Part shown: positions 35,012 through 43,400 of the stretch, piece by piece
How the letters are laid out: each line of letters starts with the position of its first letter
Numbering within the stretch: the first letter of the stretch is position 1
Position numbers and translations under genes: made by a program
Assembly (NCBI GenBank): GCA_902777355.1
Contig: CACYTU010000004.1
Location: 19,910-83,909 of the forward strand
Reading direction: 5' to 3'
From: an uncultured Lachnospiraceae bacterium
Lineage (GTDB): Bacteria; Bacillota; Clostridia; Lachnospirales; Lachnospiraceae
DNA: 64,000 nucleotides
The notes under the pieces: generated by a model
Database searches by the model: none
What the model saw: only the letters and a program-made list of their open reading frames with translations
Told to the model about the DNA's origin: nothing

Positions 35012-35305
35012 TTATTCTCCTGTTTCGATATATCCAAGAACGTCTCCGTAGGTAAATTCCTCCCCGTCTTCAATGCAGATTTCCGCAAACTGCCCGCTAC
35101 AGGGCGCACGAAATTCGAAGGTCTTTTTTTCTATCTCTCCTTCGCAGATCACCTGGTCCTGCTCCACAGAGTCTCCCGGTCTGACCAGCCAGAAGATCTC
35201 TCCTGTCTTGTGGCGGATATGATACTCCCTGTTCTGGCACTCGCAGGGGTGCTCCGGATCCTTTTTGGGTCTTGCCTTGGGGGGCACTAATATTTCCACT
35301 CTCAT
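35012..35305 (-). CDS. Free-standing lipoyl-carrier (biotinyl/lipoyl-attachment) protein
   Basis: The 97-residue product is a single lipoyl-type domain: WLVRPGDSVEQDQVICEGEI leads to the hairpin turn with EIEKKT, where Lys60 (or Lys61) sits at the usual lipoylation position, then APCSGQFAEICIEDGEEF and GDVLGYIETGE. A 20-residue N-terminal extension (PPKARPKKDPEHPCEC) carries Cys21 and Cys23. The ribosome site GGAGGAG is well placed. It is immediately followed by a lipoate ligase gene and preceded by a DUF5714 gene and a lipoamide-dehydrogenase-like gene, so it is probably a swinging-arm redox or methyl/acyl carrier for this locus and not part of a 2-oxoacid complex, since no E1/E2 genes are present. 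Confidence 0.82.
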   Translation of the reverse strand: MRVEILVPPKARPKKDPEHPCECQNREYHIRHKTGEIFWLVRPGDSVEQDQVICEGEIEKKTFEFRAPCSGQFAEICIEDGEEFTYGDVLGYIETGE

Positions 35306-35478
35306 CTTAATTTACTCCTCCATATCTGCCCTGCTTCGAAGCGGCTCCGGGAGAATCGCGCGTGCCCGGCTTTTCAGAGACAAGCCGGCATCTTCCCCGC
35401 TGTGTGCGTGCTGCATCCAACACTCCTTCGGCCTGTCGGAGCCTTTTTGCTGCTGTTCCGCTGTTCTCTCCGGTGCAA

Positions 35479-36081
35479 TCAGTCCTTGTCATTCAGGGGA
35501 TAGTAGGGACATTCCCCATGCCGGCATTCTTTGTTCTTTTCGTAATATTTACAGACCACACGGGGGCTGTTCTGCAGATGCAGACCGAGCTTTTCATTGA
35601 TATAGGGAACCGATTCGGAGACAGACAGATAGGCTGTGCGCTTGCAGCATCTGGGCCCCTCCACCGACGCGATCTTCTGCAGACAGAGCCCTGTCAGTTC
35701 ATTGCACCACTGCCAGGTCTTTCCGGAAACCGGCGTTGTCTGAGTCCAGACACTCATAAAAATACCCGCCCCGACACCTGCTCCGCATGCGCCGAAGTTT
35801 CCGCAGACTCCTCCGGGAACCTGCAAGGAACGGGTTTTGGCTGTGTCGAGCATTTCCTCCAGCGCCTCGCGGGGCTCCGACTGTTCCATGGCGGCCAGTG
35901 TCAGGAGCGCCGCAGGCATGATGAAATGATGATAGGGATAGTGGATGGGAACCTCGGGATGATCCATCATCTTTTCGAGCAGTTCTTCAACCGTCAGCTT
36001 TTGCCCTGCATCATAGACGCCCAGGCAGATCTGCTGCAGATCCGCTAAAACAGAATCCTTCAAAATAATCTGATGTACCAT
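35479..36081 (-). CDS. DUF5714-type Cys-rich protein
   Basis: The 200-residue product has the pattern GGVCGNFGACGAGVGAGIF followed by TTPVSGKTWQWCN, GPRCCKRTAYL and a C-terminal CKYYEKNKECRHGECPYYP. This is what I recall of DUF5714 proteins, which occur near corrinoid methyltransferases and anaerobic C1 genes; their biochemistry is not established. The eight or more Cys suggest metal or Fe-S binding. I start it at 36081 (MVHQII) because GGGAGGAAT precedes it. It lies between the flavoprotein and the lipoyl carrier in the same operon. Confidence 0.7.
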   Translation of the reverse strand: MVHQIILKDSVLADLQQICLGVYDAGQKLTVEELLEKMMDHPEVPIHYPYHHFIMPAALLTLAAMEQSEPREALEEMLDTAKTRSLQVPGGVCGNFGACGAGVGAGIFMSVWTQTTPVSGKTWQWCNELTGLCLQKIASVEGPRCCKRTAYLSVSESVPYINEKLGLHLQNSPRVVCKYYEKNKECRHGECPYYPLNDKD

Positions 36082-36221
36082 AATCGATTCCTCCCTATGC
36101 AATCAAGCTCTTTCTCTTTCACATGCATTTATTCTACATCGCGCAATAACCAGTGACTACATAACAGACGCGGGATACAAACGCAGCTAAGCAAACTCGT
36201 TTCATCGCAGGTACAATCCTC

Positions 36222-37868
36222 TCATCTCCGTCGTTTGACGGGAAGCTCAGGAGAGCCGCCGCAGGCATCCTCCACTGCCATTCGCACAAGCTCGCTCAGA
36301 GAAGGATGGGCGAAGACCTGCCTGCAAATCTGACTGCAGGGAATCCGGTAGAGGATATAGGACTGCAGCAGATGGATCATTTCCTCTGCTTCAGGTGCGA
36401 TGACACAGGCCCCCAGAAGAAGATCGGTCTTTGTGTCGCGCCATACTGTCACTGAACCGTCTGTATATTGCCTGATTCGTGCTGCTCCGGATGCATAAAC
36501 AGGCGCCTTGCCGGTTCTGATAATAAACCCCCGGGCACGGATTTCTTCGATCGACATGCCCACACAGGCTGCCGGAGGGTCGATATGAAGACATGCGGGC
36601 GCGCACATCCTCTCCCATCCCCGAGAGATATCCGCCTCCGGGTGAGTTTTCCAGCCCATATCGGGAAAGAGCTGAATGCTTTCACCGGTGTCCATATCCT
36701 TCTGCAGGATCACTTCTGCCGCCTGTTCCGCCTGCCATGTCCCATAATAAGCTGTCTTCTCCTGTCCGTTTGCATCCCCGATGCAAAAAACGTGCGGATT
36801 TGCAGTTCTTCCGCAGGCATCCGCCCGGATATAACCGTCCTGTGTCAGATGAAGGCCGAGAGCGTGGGCTTTTCTGGCAGGAAACACAGGTCTTCGCCCC
36901 ACGGCAGTCAAAACAGCCGTCCTGACCTCTTTCTCCGGCATATGTCCTGCTTCCCTTTGTACAGGGTCCGGCTCCTGCAGGCCGCCTTGGGGATCCTCTT
37001 GTTTTTCCCGCTTTTCCCGGCAGGGCGGCATGCTTTTCAGGACCTCATCCAGCCAGGCATCGTACGACCGGCAATTCTCCCGTATCCTGACCCCGTGCCT
37101 CTCCAGGATTCTCCGGACAGCCCTTCGCGGTTCTCTGCTCCAGGATGCCAGGATCTGCTCTCCCGCCTCGCAGAGTTCTACGGCCGGCACAAAAGCGGAC
37201 ATGGCATCCGCTATCTCGCATCCTGCTGTCCCGCCGCCAATCACGATCAATCTGTCCGGAAGAGTTTTCATCTCTCTCAAAGTGTCCGTTGTATAAAAGC
37301 CGACCGAGGGGTTCTTTTTTGCCGAAAGCAGAACAGACTCCGGAACCATGGGGGCTGATCCGGGCGCCAGAACAATGTCCCTTGCGGAATATTTTTCTCC
37401 GCCCGTCTCAATTTGCAGCCCTTCCGGGCCTCTCTCCGGAAAAATCTCTTCTCCTTCCAGAAGGCGGACGCGCCGGGACATCTGCACCAGCCGGATCCCT
37501 TCTGTCATCTCTTTTGCGGTCTGCGCGGTCTCTTGCAGAAAGTCTTCCCAGGCAGCCTGCCTTATATCATCCTTCAGGTGCCGGTTTTCCCGATTTGCAG
37601 GGGATCCGTTGTTTTTCATGTTCCCTGAATCGGGGCATTGTGGGGAGAGCTGACTGCCCGCAGGCTCCTCTCTGAGCCTCCGGCGCAGCCCGGCCGCCGC
37701 CAGGGAAAGTTTTTTTGTCGGAATGCAGCCGGTTCTGAGGCAGGTCCCGCCCGGAGACACGCAGTCGGCCAGGGCAGTCCGTTTTCCGTTTTCAGCAAGG
37801 ACAGCGGCTGCCCGGCACCCTGCAGGTCCTGCGCCGATCACGATCACATCATAGCGTCTGTCCTCCAT
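36222..37868 (-). CDS. Lipoamide-dehydrogenase-like flavoprotein (pyridine nucleotide-disulfide oxidoreductase)
   Basis: The 548-residue product has the FAD site VIVIGAGPAGCRAAAV, the redox disulfide GGTCLRTGCIPTKK, the NAD(P) site IVIGGGTAGCEIA, the second FAD site VFCIGDANG and a C-terminal dimer domain ending FAHPSLSE, the His-Glu pair used by dihydrolipoamide dehydrogenases. It is about 80 residues longer than a typical Lpd owing to low-complexity inserts near residues 70-110 and 295-325. It should oxidise or reduce a dithiol such as the adjacent lipoyl carrier. The start at 37868 has AAAGGAG and follows the ABC permease stop by 11 nt, so the operon includes the importer. Mercuric or glutathione reductase roles are less likely by context. 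Confidence 0.85.
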   Translation of the reverse strand: MEDRRYDVIVIGAGPAGCRAAAVLAENGKRTALADCVSPGGTCLRTGCIPTKKLSLAAAGLRRRLREEPAGSQLSPQCPDSGNMKNNGSPANRENRHLKDDIRQAAWEDFLQETAQTAKEMTEGIRLVQMSRRVRLLEGEEIFPERGPEGLQIETGGEKYSARDIVLAPGSAPMVPESVLLSAKKNPSVGFYTTDTLREMKTLPDRLIVIGGGTAGCEIADAMSAFVPAVELCEAGEQILASWSREPRRAVRRILERHGVRIRENCRSYDAWLDEVLKSMPPCREKREKQEDPQGGLQEPDPVQREAGHMPEKEVRTAVLTAVGRRPVFPARKAHALGLHLTQDGYIRADACGRTANPHVFCIGDANGQEKTAYYGTWQAEQAAEVILQKDMDTGESIQLFPDMGWKTHPEADISRGWERMCAPACLHIDPPAACVGMSIEEIRARGFIIRTGKAPVYASGAARIRQYTDGSVTVWRDTKTDLLLGACVIAPEAEEMIHLLQSYILYRIPCSQICRQVFAHPSLSELVRMAVEDACGGSPELPVKRRR

Positions 37869-37879
37869 CTGCGTCTCCT

Positions 37880-38788
37880 TTACATCTCCCAGACAATCAG
37901 TTTTTTCTGTAAAACATCGATACATTTGTTAAGAGCCGTCACGACAGTCCCCACTACTATAATCCCTGCGACAACCTTTGTGTAGTTGCCGTATGTATTA
38001 TAGTTTACTATATAATACCCCATTCCGCTTGTCGCGCCCATCATCTCAGCAAAAGTCAGCAGCATGATTCCTGTCGTGAAAGTAACCTTCAGACTTCCGA
38101 CCACCCCTGCAAACGCATAGGGAAAGAGGATCTCCAGGATCATGGAGGTATTGCTCAGATTCATGGCGCGCGCACTGTCCATGATCCCCTTGTCCATGCC
38201 GTCAATGCGGACGATCATTCCCAGGAAAGTCGGCCAGAAGATTCCCAGGATCAGGACCACTGCGGAGGCACTTCGAAAGGTCGGCATCAGGGCCACAACA
38301 TAAGGGGCAAAAACAGTGGACGGAATCGGGGCAAGTACGCCGGCGATCGGATGAAAAAGGTCCCGAAGGCGCCGGATCCATCCGCAGATCAGGCCGGCTG
38401 CCATTCCCGCCGCCAGTCCCGCGATCATGCTGCTCAAAAACAGCCTGAGAGAAGAAAAAACACCCGTCGCGATCACTCTGCGGTCATCCGCAAAAACCTG
38501 AAAGACATTCTCCGGCGCAGGGACAAGAACCGGGTGCATAAGGGCCAGTTTTGTCACTGCGCACTCCCAGACTATGAGAAATCCCCACAAAACGACCATC
38601 AGGTCGGACGCTGCGCGCAGCTGCTCTCTGTTCCGGGTGACCCGGATCAGGTACAGGATTTCCATAAGGGCGATCGCAGCCAACATGGCAAAAGGAGGCT
38701 GCACCTCTTTTTTTCCGGGCAGCCGGATCAATATGCAGAGAACGATGAGAAGAATGTGACTGAGTATGCTTGTACGTTTACGATTCAT
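37880..38788 (-). CDS. ABC transporter permease (SsuC/TauC/nitrate type)
   Basis: The 302-residue product has about six to seven membrane segments and the binding-protein-dependent transport signature near residues 200-220 (KGIMDSARAMNLSNTSMILEI is the EAA-loop region). It belongs to the family of permeases for sulfonates, nitrate or pyrimidine precursors. I start it at 38788 (MNRKRTS), 8 nt after GGAG, overlapping the ATPase gene by 11 bp, a sign of translational coupling. The imported compound is unknown; the downstream lipoyl and methyltransferase genes suggest a methylated or sulfur-containing small molecule (inference). Confidence 0.82.
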   Translation of the reverse strand: MNRKRTSILSHILLIVLCILIRLPGKKEVQPPFAMLAAIALMEILYLIRVTRNREQLRAASDLMVVLWGFLIVWECAVTKLALMHPVLVPAPENVFQVFADDRRVIATGVFSSLRLFLSSMIAGLAAGMAAGLICGWIRRLRDLFHPIAGVLAPIPSTVFAPYVVALMPTFRSASAVVLILGIFWPTFLGMIVRIDGMDKGIMDSARAMNLSNTSMILEILFPYAFAGVVGSLKVTFTTGIMLLTFAEMMGATSGMGYYIVNYNTYGNYTKVVAGIIVVGTVVTALNKCIDVLQKKLIVWEM

Positions 38789-39521
38789 GGAACCACTCCT
38801 CCAAAGACGCTCGAAGCTCTCTGCAGTCTGAATACCCCTTGGACCCGGCACAGCATTCACTGATCCTTTCAGATATTTCCATTTCCCGCTCAATCGCTCC
38901 GTTTCTCATAAACACGATCCTGGTCCCCATAGCCAGCGCCTCATCGAGGTCATGTGTGACGAAAATCACGGTCTTCTTCTCCTCCTTCCAGAGTTTCCGC
39001 AGAAGCTTCTGCAGGTCCGCACGGATCGCGGGATCCAGCGCACCGAAGGGCTCGTCCAGAAGAAGCACCTCCGCGCCCGAAGCCAGTGCTCTGGCTATGG
39101 CCGTGCGCTGCCTCATACCGCCGGAAAGCTGATAGGGGTATTTGTCCTGCGCATTCTCCATCCCGGTTTTCCCGAGAAAAAGATCCGCCCGCCGCTCCAT
39201 CTCCTCTTTCCCGAAACGGCGGCTCTTTTTCATTGCAAACAGGACATTTCCCCGCACCGTCTGCCAGGGAAAAAGGGAATACTGCTGAAACACCACCGCG
39301 CGGTCCATGCCCGGCACATTCATATTGCGGCCATCCCTTGTGATAGAGCCCGACTGCAGAGGAAGAAGACCCGCCAGCAGATGGATCAGGGTGCTCTTTC
39401 CGCAGCCCGAGTGCCCCAGAACACACACAAATTCTCCATCCTGTACAGTGAGGGAGAGATCACGGATCACCGTCTCTTTGCTGTTTTCGTAAGTATATTG
39501 AAGATTTTTAATTTCAATCAC
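38778..39521 (-). CDS. ABC transporter ATP-binding protein (SsuB/TauB type)
   Basis: The ATPase of about 247 residues has Walker A GHSGCGKST, the Q-loop FQQYSLFPWQTV, signature LSGGMRQRTAIARALA, Walker B VLLLDEPFGALD and the H-loop FVTHDLDEALAMG. The order and sequence are typical of sulfonate/nitrate/taurine importers. I prefer the GTG at 39521 (MIEIKNLQYTYE) because AGGGGAAGG precedes it and the family starts there; an ATG at 39569 is possible. It lies between the binding-protein gene and the permease gene. Confidence 0.87.
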   Translation of the reverse strand: MIEIKNLQYTYENSKETVIRDLSLTVQDGEFVCVLGHSGCGKSTLIHLLAGLLPLQSGSITRDGRNMNVPGMDRAVVFQQYSLFPWQTVRGNVLFAMKKSRRFGKEEMERRADLFLGKTGMENAQDKYPYQLSGGMRQRTAIARALASGAEVLLLDEPFGALDPAIRADLQKLLRKLWKEEKKTVIFVTHDLDEALAMGTRIVFMRNGAIEREMEISERISECCAGSKGYSDCRELRASLEEWFHES

Positions 39522-39585
39522 AGCCTGTTTCCTTCCCCTGCCCCGGTTTGTCAGAACATCTTTTTGCATCGCCCCTGCATCTTGA

Positions 39586-40785
39586 TCAATTGGTCTCTTT
39601 CGCCTCCTGCATGAGATCCTGCCAGAGAGTATTGTCCGCCTCGCGGTCCGCCAGGGTCTGCAGCGCGGTCTCATAAACAGTGGTGTCGACGTGGTCTGCC
39701 ATATCGACAGGGGTATTTGCGTCAATATCACCGTTCAGCTTCATGGTCTCATAGAAATCCAAAACTTTCTTTTTGTTGGGGTTGAGAGAGACGATCATGG
39801 CATTTCTGTATGTGTCCGTTCCGTACATGACCGCCTCTGTGTAGGCCGCGTCCTGCCCTGAATAGGCCGACAGCACTTCGATGGTCTTTGCATGGTCGTT
39901 CAAATAGATCTCATAGGCACGCAGCGCAGCAATCTCAAACTTCACAAGGGCATCCTTCTTTTCCGCAAGGGTCTTTCCGGAAGTCGACTGGCGGCAGCAG
40001 GGGAAGCCTTCCACAAAATCGCCTGCGTGAAATGCCACCTTCAGGCCGTTTCCCTCCGCAACATAACCGAACCCGCTGTTGACAAAGCCCAGATCAACCT
40101 CTCCTTTTTTTACGGCTTCTGCGATGGATGCCTGAGAATCCAGATAAACATACTGGACATCCACATCGGGCTCCAGCCCGTGCTCACGCAGGTATCCCTT
40201 CATGACCATATGTCCGGTCTCCATGCGGAAGCACCCGATCTTTTTGCCGCGGAAATCCTCCGCTTCTTTGTAAAGGTCCGCATTCTCGGGAAGGGTCACA
40301 CACTCGCTGCCCTCTGAAATCGTTCCGCCGAACACACACACATCCGCGCCCTGGGAGGCGAAGCTCAGCGTGGGGATGGCCCCGTAGGGAAGGACATCCA
40401 GCTTGCCCTCACTGACAGCCGTGATTCCCTCCGCAAGATTGGAGACCTTCTCAAACTGCACATCGACACCCTCTTCTTCAAACAGCCCCAGCTCCTTTGC
40501 CATGATGACGCAGGCTGTCTTCATATCCTGCCCCAGCATACCCACTTTGAGAGTTTCCATCTCTTCTGCAGGCACCTGCGCAGAAACACTTTCCGATGCG
40601 GTTTCCGAAGCAGCTTCTGTTCCGGCAGCCCCGGTATTTTCCGCCTCCTGCCCGGCCTGCTGATCAGCCCCGGCAGCTTCCTGGCCTGCACTGTCCGCTG
40701 CCGATGAACCTCCTCCGCACCCGGACAGAAGAACTGCCCCCGTGATCATTCCTGCCAGTACTGCCGCGACCCATCTCTTCTTCAT
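39586..40785 (-). CDS. ABC transporter substrate-binding lipoprotein (NMT1/SsuA-like)
   Basis: The 399-residue product begins with a lipoprotein signal MKKRWVAAVLAG...LLSGC and an Ala/Gly/Glu-rich spacer, then the binding-protein fold: LKVGMLGQDMKTACVIMAKELG, VDVQFEKV, GKLDVLPYGAIPTLSFASQGADV, GKKIGCFRMETGHM, VDLGFVNSGFGYV. It resembles periplasmic-type proteins for nitrate, sulfonate or thiamine precursors. The ribosome site AAAGGAGG is strong. The gene starts the operon that runs through the importer to the lipoyl and methyltransferase genes; its promoter has a palindromic operator (40833) and a conserved upstream element (40887). Confidence 0.85.
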   Translation of the reverse strand: MKKRWVAAVLAGMITGAVLLSGCGGGSSAADSAGQEAAGADQQAGQEAENTGAAGTEAASETASESVSAQVPAEEMETLKVGMLGQDMKTACVIMAKELGLFEEEGVDVQFEKVSNLAEGITAVSEGKLDVLPYGAIPTLSFASQGADVCVFGGTISEGSECVTLPENADLYKEAEDFRGKKIGCFRMETGHMVMKGYLREHGLEPDVDVQYVYLDSQASIAEAVKKGEVDLGFVNSGFGYVAEGNGLKVAFHAGDFVEGFPCCRQSTSGKTLAEKKDALVKFEIAALRAYEIYLNDHAKTIEVLSAYSGQDAAYTEAVMYGTDTYRNAMIVSLNPNKKKVLDFYETMKLNGDIDANTPVDMADHVDTTVYETALQTLADREADNTLWQDLMQEAKETN

Positions 40786-40832
40786 GCCTGTATCCTCCTT
40801 TAATTATGTAGCTGATGGTGTATTTGGCCCGC

Positions 40833-40849
40833 AGTAGACCAAGTCTATT
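40833..40849. promoter_or_regulatory. Palindromic operator before the ABC importer operon
   Basis: AGTAGA and TCTATT are separated by 5 nt (ccaag), matching the arms and spacing of the palindrome at 32537 with one mismatch. It sits just downstream of the -10 at 40860-40865, where a bound repressor would block transcription. Confidence 0.65.
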
Positions 40850-40859
40850 ACTTGAGAAT

Positions 40860-40892
40860 ATCATACACCTTACCGAGCTCTTTTTTTTGTAA
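40860..40892 (-). promoter_or_regulatory. Promoter of the ABC importer operon with the AATTACA upstream element
   Basis: On the minus strand TATGAT (40860-40865) lies 21 nt from TTACAA (40887-40892), itself part of CCAAAATAATTACAA. The arrangement resembles the promoters at 7937 and 29510. Confidence 0.5.
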
Positions 40893-40979
40893 TTATTTTG
40901 GAATTAAGGAAAAAGCGGATTATTTCCGGGCAGATGGGACACTTGTGACTCAATAAAATGGACATAGCCGGTATCAAAA

Positions 40980-41040
40980 AGGGAACTCCCGGCAGGGACA
41001 CCGGATTTTTCCTGTTCGGTATCCCCGCCGGGAGTTTTCA
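40980..41040 (-). terminator. Rho-independent terminator after the DUF2284 gene
   Basis: AACTCCCGGC and GCCGGGAGTT pair, with a second inner stem (ACCG/CGGT). On the minus strand it is followed by CCCTTTTTG. It sits 11 nt after the DUF2284 stop and separates that unit from the importer operon. Confidence 0.8.
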
Positions 41041-41050
41041 TCTTTTTACA

Positions 41051-41593
41051 TCATTTAAACAGCACACAGCCTGTAAAGGTAACGGTATTTCTGCCGTAAT
41101 AATAGGGCGTATCCGCGCTTTTGCATACGTCCGTGACCAGCAGTCCGTAGGCTTCCATTGAAGTAAATGCCCTGTCGGGAAAGCGGCAGGGCGCATCCGG
41201 ATAGGTGCAGCTCGCACACTGCTGTCCGCATCCTCCGCTTCCCATGGGCAGAAAAGCTTCCTCCCCCATTTCGCGCAGGCGGCCGACATATTTCAGGAAG
41301 CGGTCGCGCTGTGTCACCTGGGCTTCTTCGATCGCTTCTCCGTCGAATTCATCCTCCATCTGGGCAGTAGTCTGCAGAACGATTCCCCATTTAAACTGCT
41401 TCGCCTTTTTCCTGCTGTCTGCAAGGGTTCCGCAGGCAGGCGGACATGTCCAGAGCCTTCCGTAGTTGCCGCATTTGTTGGCCTTGCACATATCGCGGAC
41501 TTCCTTGAGAAAGTTCAAGTCCTTTGTTTCAAAAATGCCTCTGCCTTTAAATCCAATCTCCTCCGCCAAAGCGGCGGCTGTCTCTTTGGTCAT
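41051..41593 (-). CDS. DUF2284-type Cys-rich metal-binding protein
   Basis: The 180-residue product has the pattern MCKANKCGNYGRLWTCPPACG, then GGCGQQCASCTYPDAPCRFP and a C-terminal CVLFK, that is, four Cys-based clusters as in DUF2284 proteins. These proteins are found beside corrinoid methyltransferase and B12-reactivator genes and probably bind Fe-S or other metal; the function is not established. The start at 41593 is the only ATG in frame with a nearby GAGG site. It follows the RACo-type gene with a gap of about 107 nt and is closed by a terminator at 40980. Confidence 0.75.
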   Translation of the reverse strand: MTKETAAALAEEIGFKGRGIFETKDLNFLKEVRDMCKANKCGNYGRLWTCPPACGTLADSRKKAKQFKWGIVLQTTAQMEDEFDGEAIEEAQVTQRDRFLKYVGRLREMGEEAFLPMGSGGCGQQCASCTYPDAPCRFPDRAFTSMEAYGLLVTDVCKSADTPYYYGRNTVTFTGCVLFK

Positions 41594-41700
41594 ATTTGTG
41601 ATGAACCTCCTCTGTAAAGTTGCTCTGTCCGTGCGGAAGATTGATCCTTCCTGATCACGCCCAAAACCTCTCGAATTTCATGGTAGTCTGAAAACAGCAA

Positions 41701-43191
41701 TCAATCCTGTTCCGGGAAAAATATATTGTCCATGTAGAGATCGCTGAAGAGAGGGTTCTCCGCGAGAGCCGTCTCCTCCGCGTTCTCTCCAACAGCGCGC
41801 ATGCGCTCCAGAACAGAAGGATCGCAGGCTGCCATCACGGCGCCGGCAAGGGAACTGTTGCCCACAGGAACCATCCTGTCCAGCAGTTCCTCCGGAAGCA
41901 GGCCGATCCCGACCGCCTTTTCCAGATTGATCTTCTGGCCGAAGCCTCCGGCAATATAGAGCTTTCCGATCTGATCATAGTCTGCTCCGTACTCTTCCAG
42001 CAGGACCTCCAGTCCCGCGCGCACGGCGGACTTGGCCAGCTGTACCTCACGGACATCCTTGTTGGTAAACACAATTCCTTCCGCGACAGGGAATCCGTCG
42101 TCAAAATATTTATCATCCAGAAGGCCGGTCTCATCGACCAGCTCCTCCTTCAGGAGCTCGTAGACAGTCTCCAAAACACCCGTCCCGCAAAGACCGACAG
42201 GAGGCAGATTCCCGATCGTCTGCACCCTTGCATTGCCGTCAGTGATCTCCACGCTGCTGACCGCGCCCGGGATGCCCGCAACGCCGCAGCTGATATTGCC
42301 GCCCTCAAAAGCGGGGCCGGCCGCCGTGGACGCCGATATGATGCGGTCACGGTTTCCGATCGCCATCTCGCCGTTGGTACCAAGGTCAACGAGGATACAG
42401 ATCTCCTCGCTCTGATCGATCCCGCATGCCACGATGCCGCTCACAATATCCGCGCCGACAAAGGTACTGATCCCCGGAAGAATCGTCATGTTTTCATATT
42501 CATGCAGGGAGATATCGACCGGCGTGTAGGGGGCAGCTCCCAGAGTCTTGCAGGAAAGTCCCTGCAGCAGGTGTTCCATGGTTGAATTTCCGCTGATCAC
42601 CATCCGGGTATCCTGCGCCAGTCCCAGTTTTTCCCGCAGCAGATCCAGATCAGCGCGAATGCTCTTCTGCAACAGGCCGCCCTTACCCTGATTGGAAGCC
42701 TCCATCCTGCTGATGACATCGGCTCCCCAGCTTCTCTGGTGATTAATGCCCGTGGAAGTCCCCAGAATCCGTCCGCTGCCGATTTCCACAGCGGACATTG
42801 CGATGGTTGTCGTACCGATATCGACAGCCGCCGTTATGGTTCCGCCTTCCTCAGGTTCTTTCTGTCCCGGGATCCTGCCGGGGGCTCCATTCAGCACAAA
42901 GCCGGACGCAACGTCCATCTGTTTCTCGTCCCCTGCTTCGATTTCAATGACAGCGCCCTTCACGGCTGCAGTCCTGCAGGCAAGGCGCACGCCTGCCGCA
43001 ATCTCCGCTTCTGTCAGAACTTTGCGGTCTGCCTGCGATGGTGCGGGCGGATCCTGGACAAAGCGGACCCGGCACTTACCGCAGGTACCGTTCCCGCCGC
43101 AGGGAGCCAGGATATATTCCCCTTGTGCCTGCAGTGCCTGCAAAATACTTGTGCCCTCTACTGTGTTCTCTATCCGGATCCTGTGTCCCAC
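41701..43191 (-). CDS. RACo/RamA-type corrinoid reactivator (2Fe-2S plus ASKHA, DUF4445)
   Basis: The 496-residue product restores Co(I) in corrinoid methyl carriers using ATP and low-potential electrons. Residues 1-90 are a ferredoxin-like domain with Cys31, Cys37, Cys40 and Cys72 (PCGGNGTCGKCRV, LACRTA). The rest is the ASKHA domain: AVDIGTTTIAMSAV, SGNSTMEHLLQGLS, ILVDLGTNGEMAIG, TGVLETVYELL and YIAGGFGQKINLEKAVGIGLLP. I start it at GTG 43191 because GAGGAGG lies 8 nt upstream and the family begins there; an ATG 18 codons upstream lacks a site. It follows the corrinoid protein gene after a hairpin at 43305. Confidence 0.9.
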   Translation of the reverse strand: MGHRIRIENTVEGTSILQALQAQGEYILAPCGGNGTCGKCRVRFVQDPPAPSQADRKVLTEAEIAAGVRLACRTAAVKGAVIEIEAGDEKQMDVASGFVLNGAPGRIPGQKEPEEGGTITAAVDIGTTTIAMSAVEIGSGRILGTSTGINHQRSWGADVISRMEASNQGKGGLLQKSIRADLDLLREKLGLAQDTRMVISGNSTMEHLLQGLSCKTLGAAPYTPVDISLHEYENMTILPGISTFVGADIVSGIVACGIDQSEEICILVDLGTNGEMAIGNRDRIISASTAAGPAFEGGNISCGVAGIPGAVSSVEITDGNARVQTIGNLPPVGLCGTGVLETVYELLKEELVDETGLLDDKYFDDGFPVAEGIVFTNKDVREVQLAKSAVRAGLEVLLEEYGADYDQIGKLYIAGGFGQKINLEKAVGIGLLPEELLDRMVPVGNSSLAGAVMAACDPSVLERMRAVGENAEETALAENPLFSDLYMDNIFFPEQD

Positions 43192-43304
43192 TCTTTTTTC
43201 CTCCTCGGGCAGATTATACCTTGCGCGGTCGTGTGATAAGATCACACAGCTATTTTACAGGTGTTGCTTATTTACTGCACCTGATATTTCCTTTTTTTAC
43301 AAAT

Positions 43305-43333
43305 CATGCCCCCGCTTGATCTGCGGGGGCATG
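43305..43333 (-). terminator. Hairpin between the corrinoid protein and RACo-type genes
   Basis: CATGCCCCCGC and GCGGGGGCATG form a perfect 11-bp stem with a 7-nt loop. On the minus strand it is followed by ATTTGTAAAAAAA, so the T-run is weak. It may partially terminate and set the ratio of corrinoid protein to reactivator. Confidence 0.65.
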
Positions 43334-43400
43334 TATTTCTCCTTACAATAGCGCCCTGGGGCGCAGGCTCTGCTTCAAGCCGCACAAATCACCCTGAAAA

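Noticed and set aside
35010-35109. Start of the lipoate ligase at the in-frame ATG 35109
   Set aside because: That would overlap the lipoyl-carrier gene by about 100 bp in another frame; the GTG right after the carrier stop has a ribosome site.
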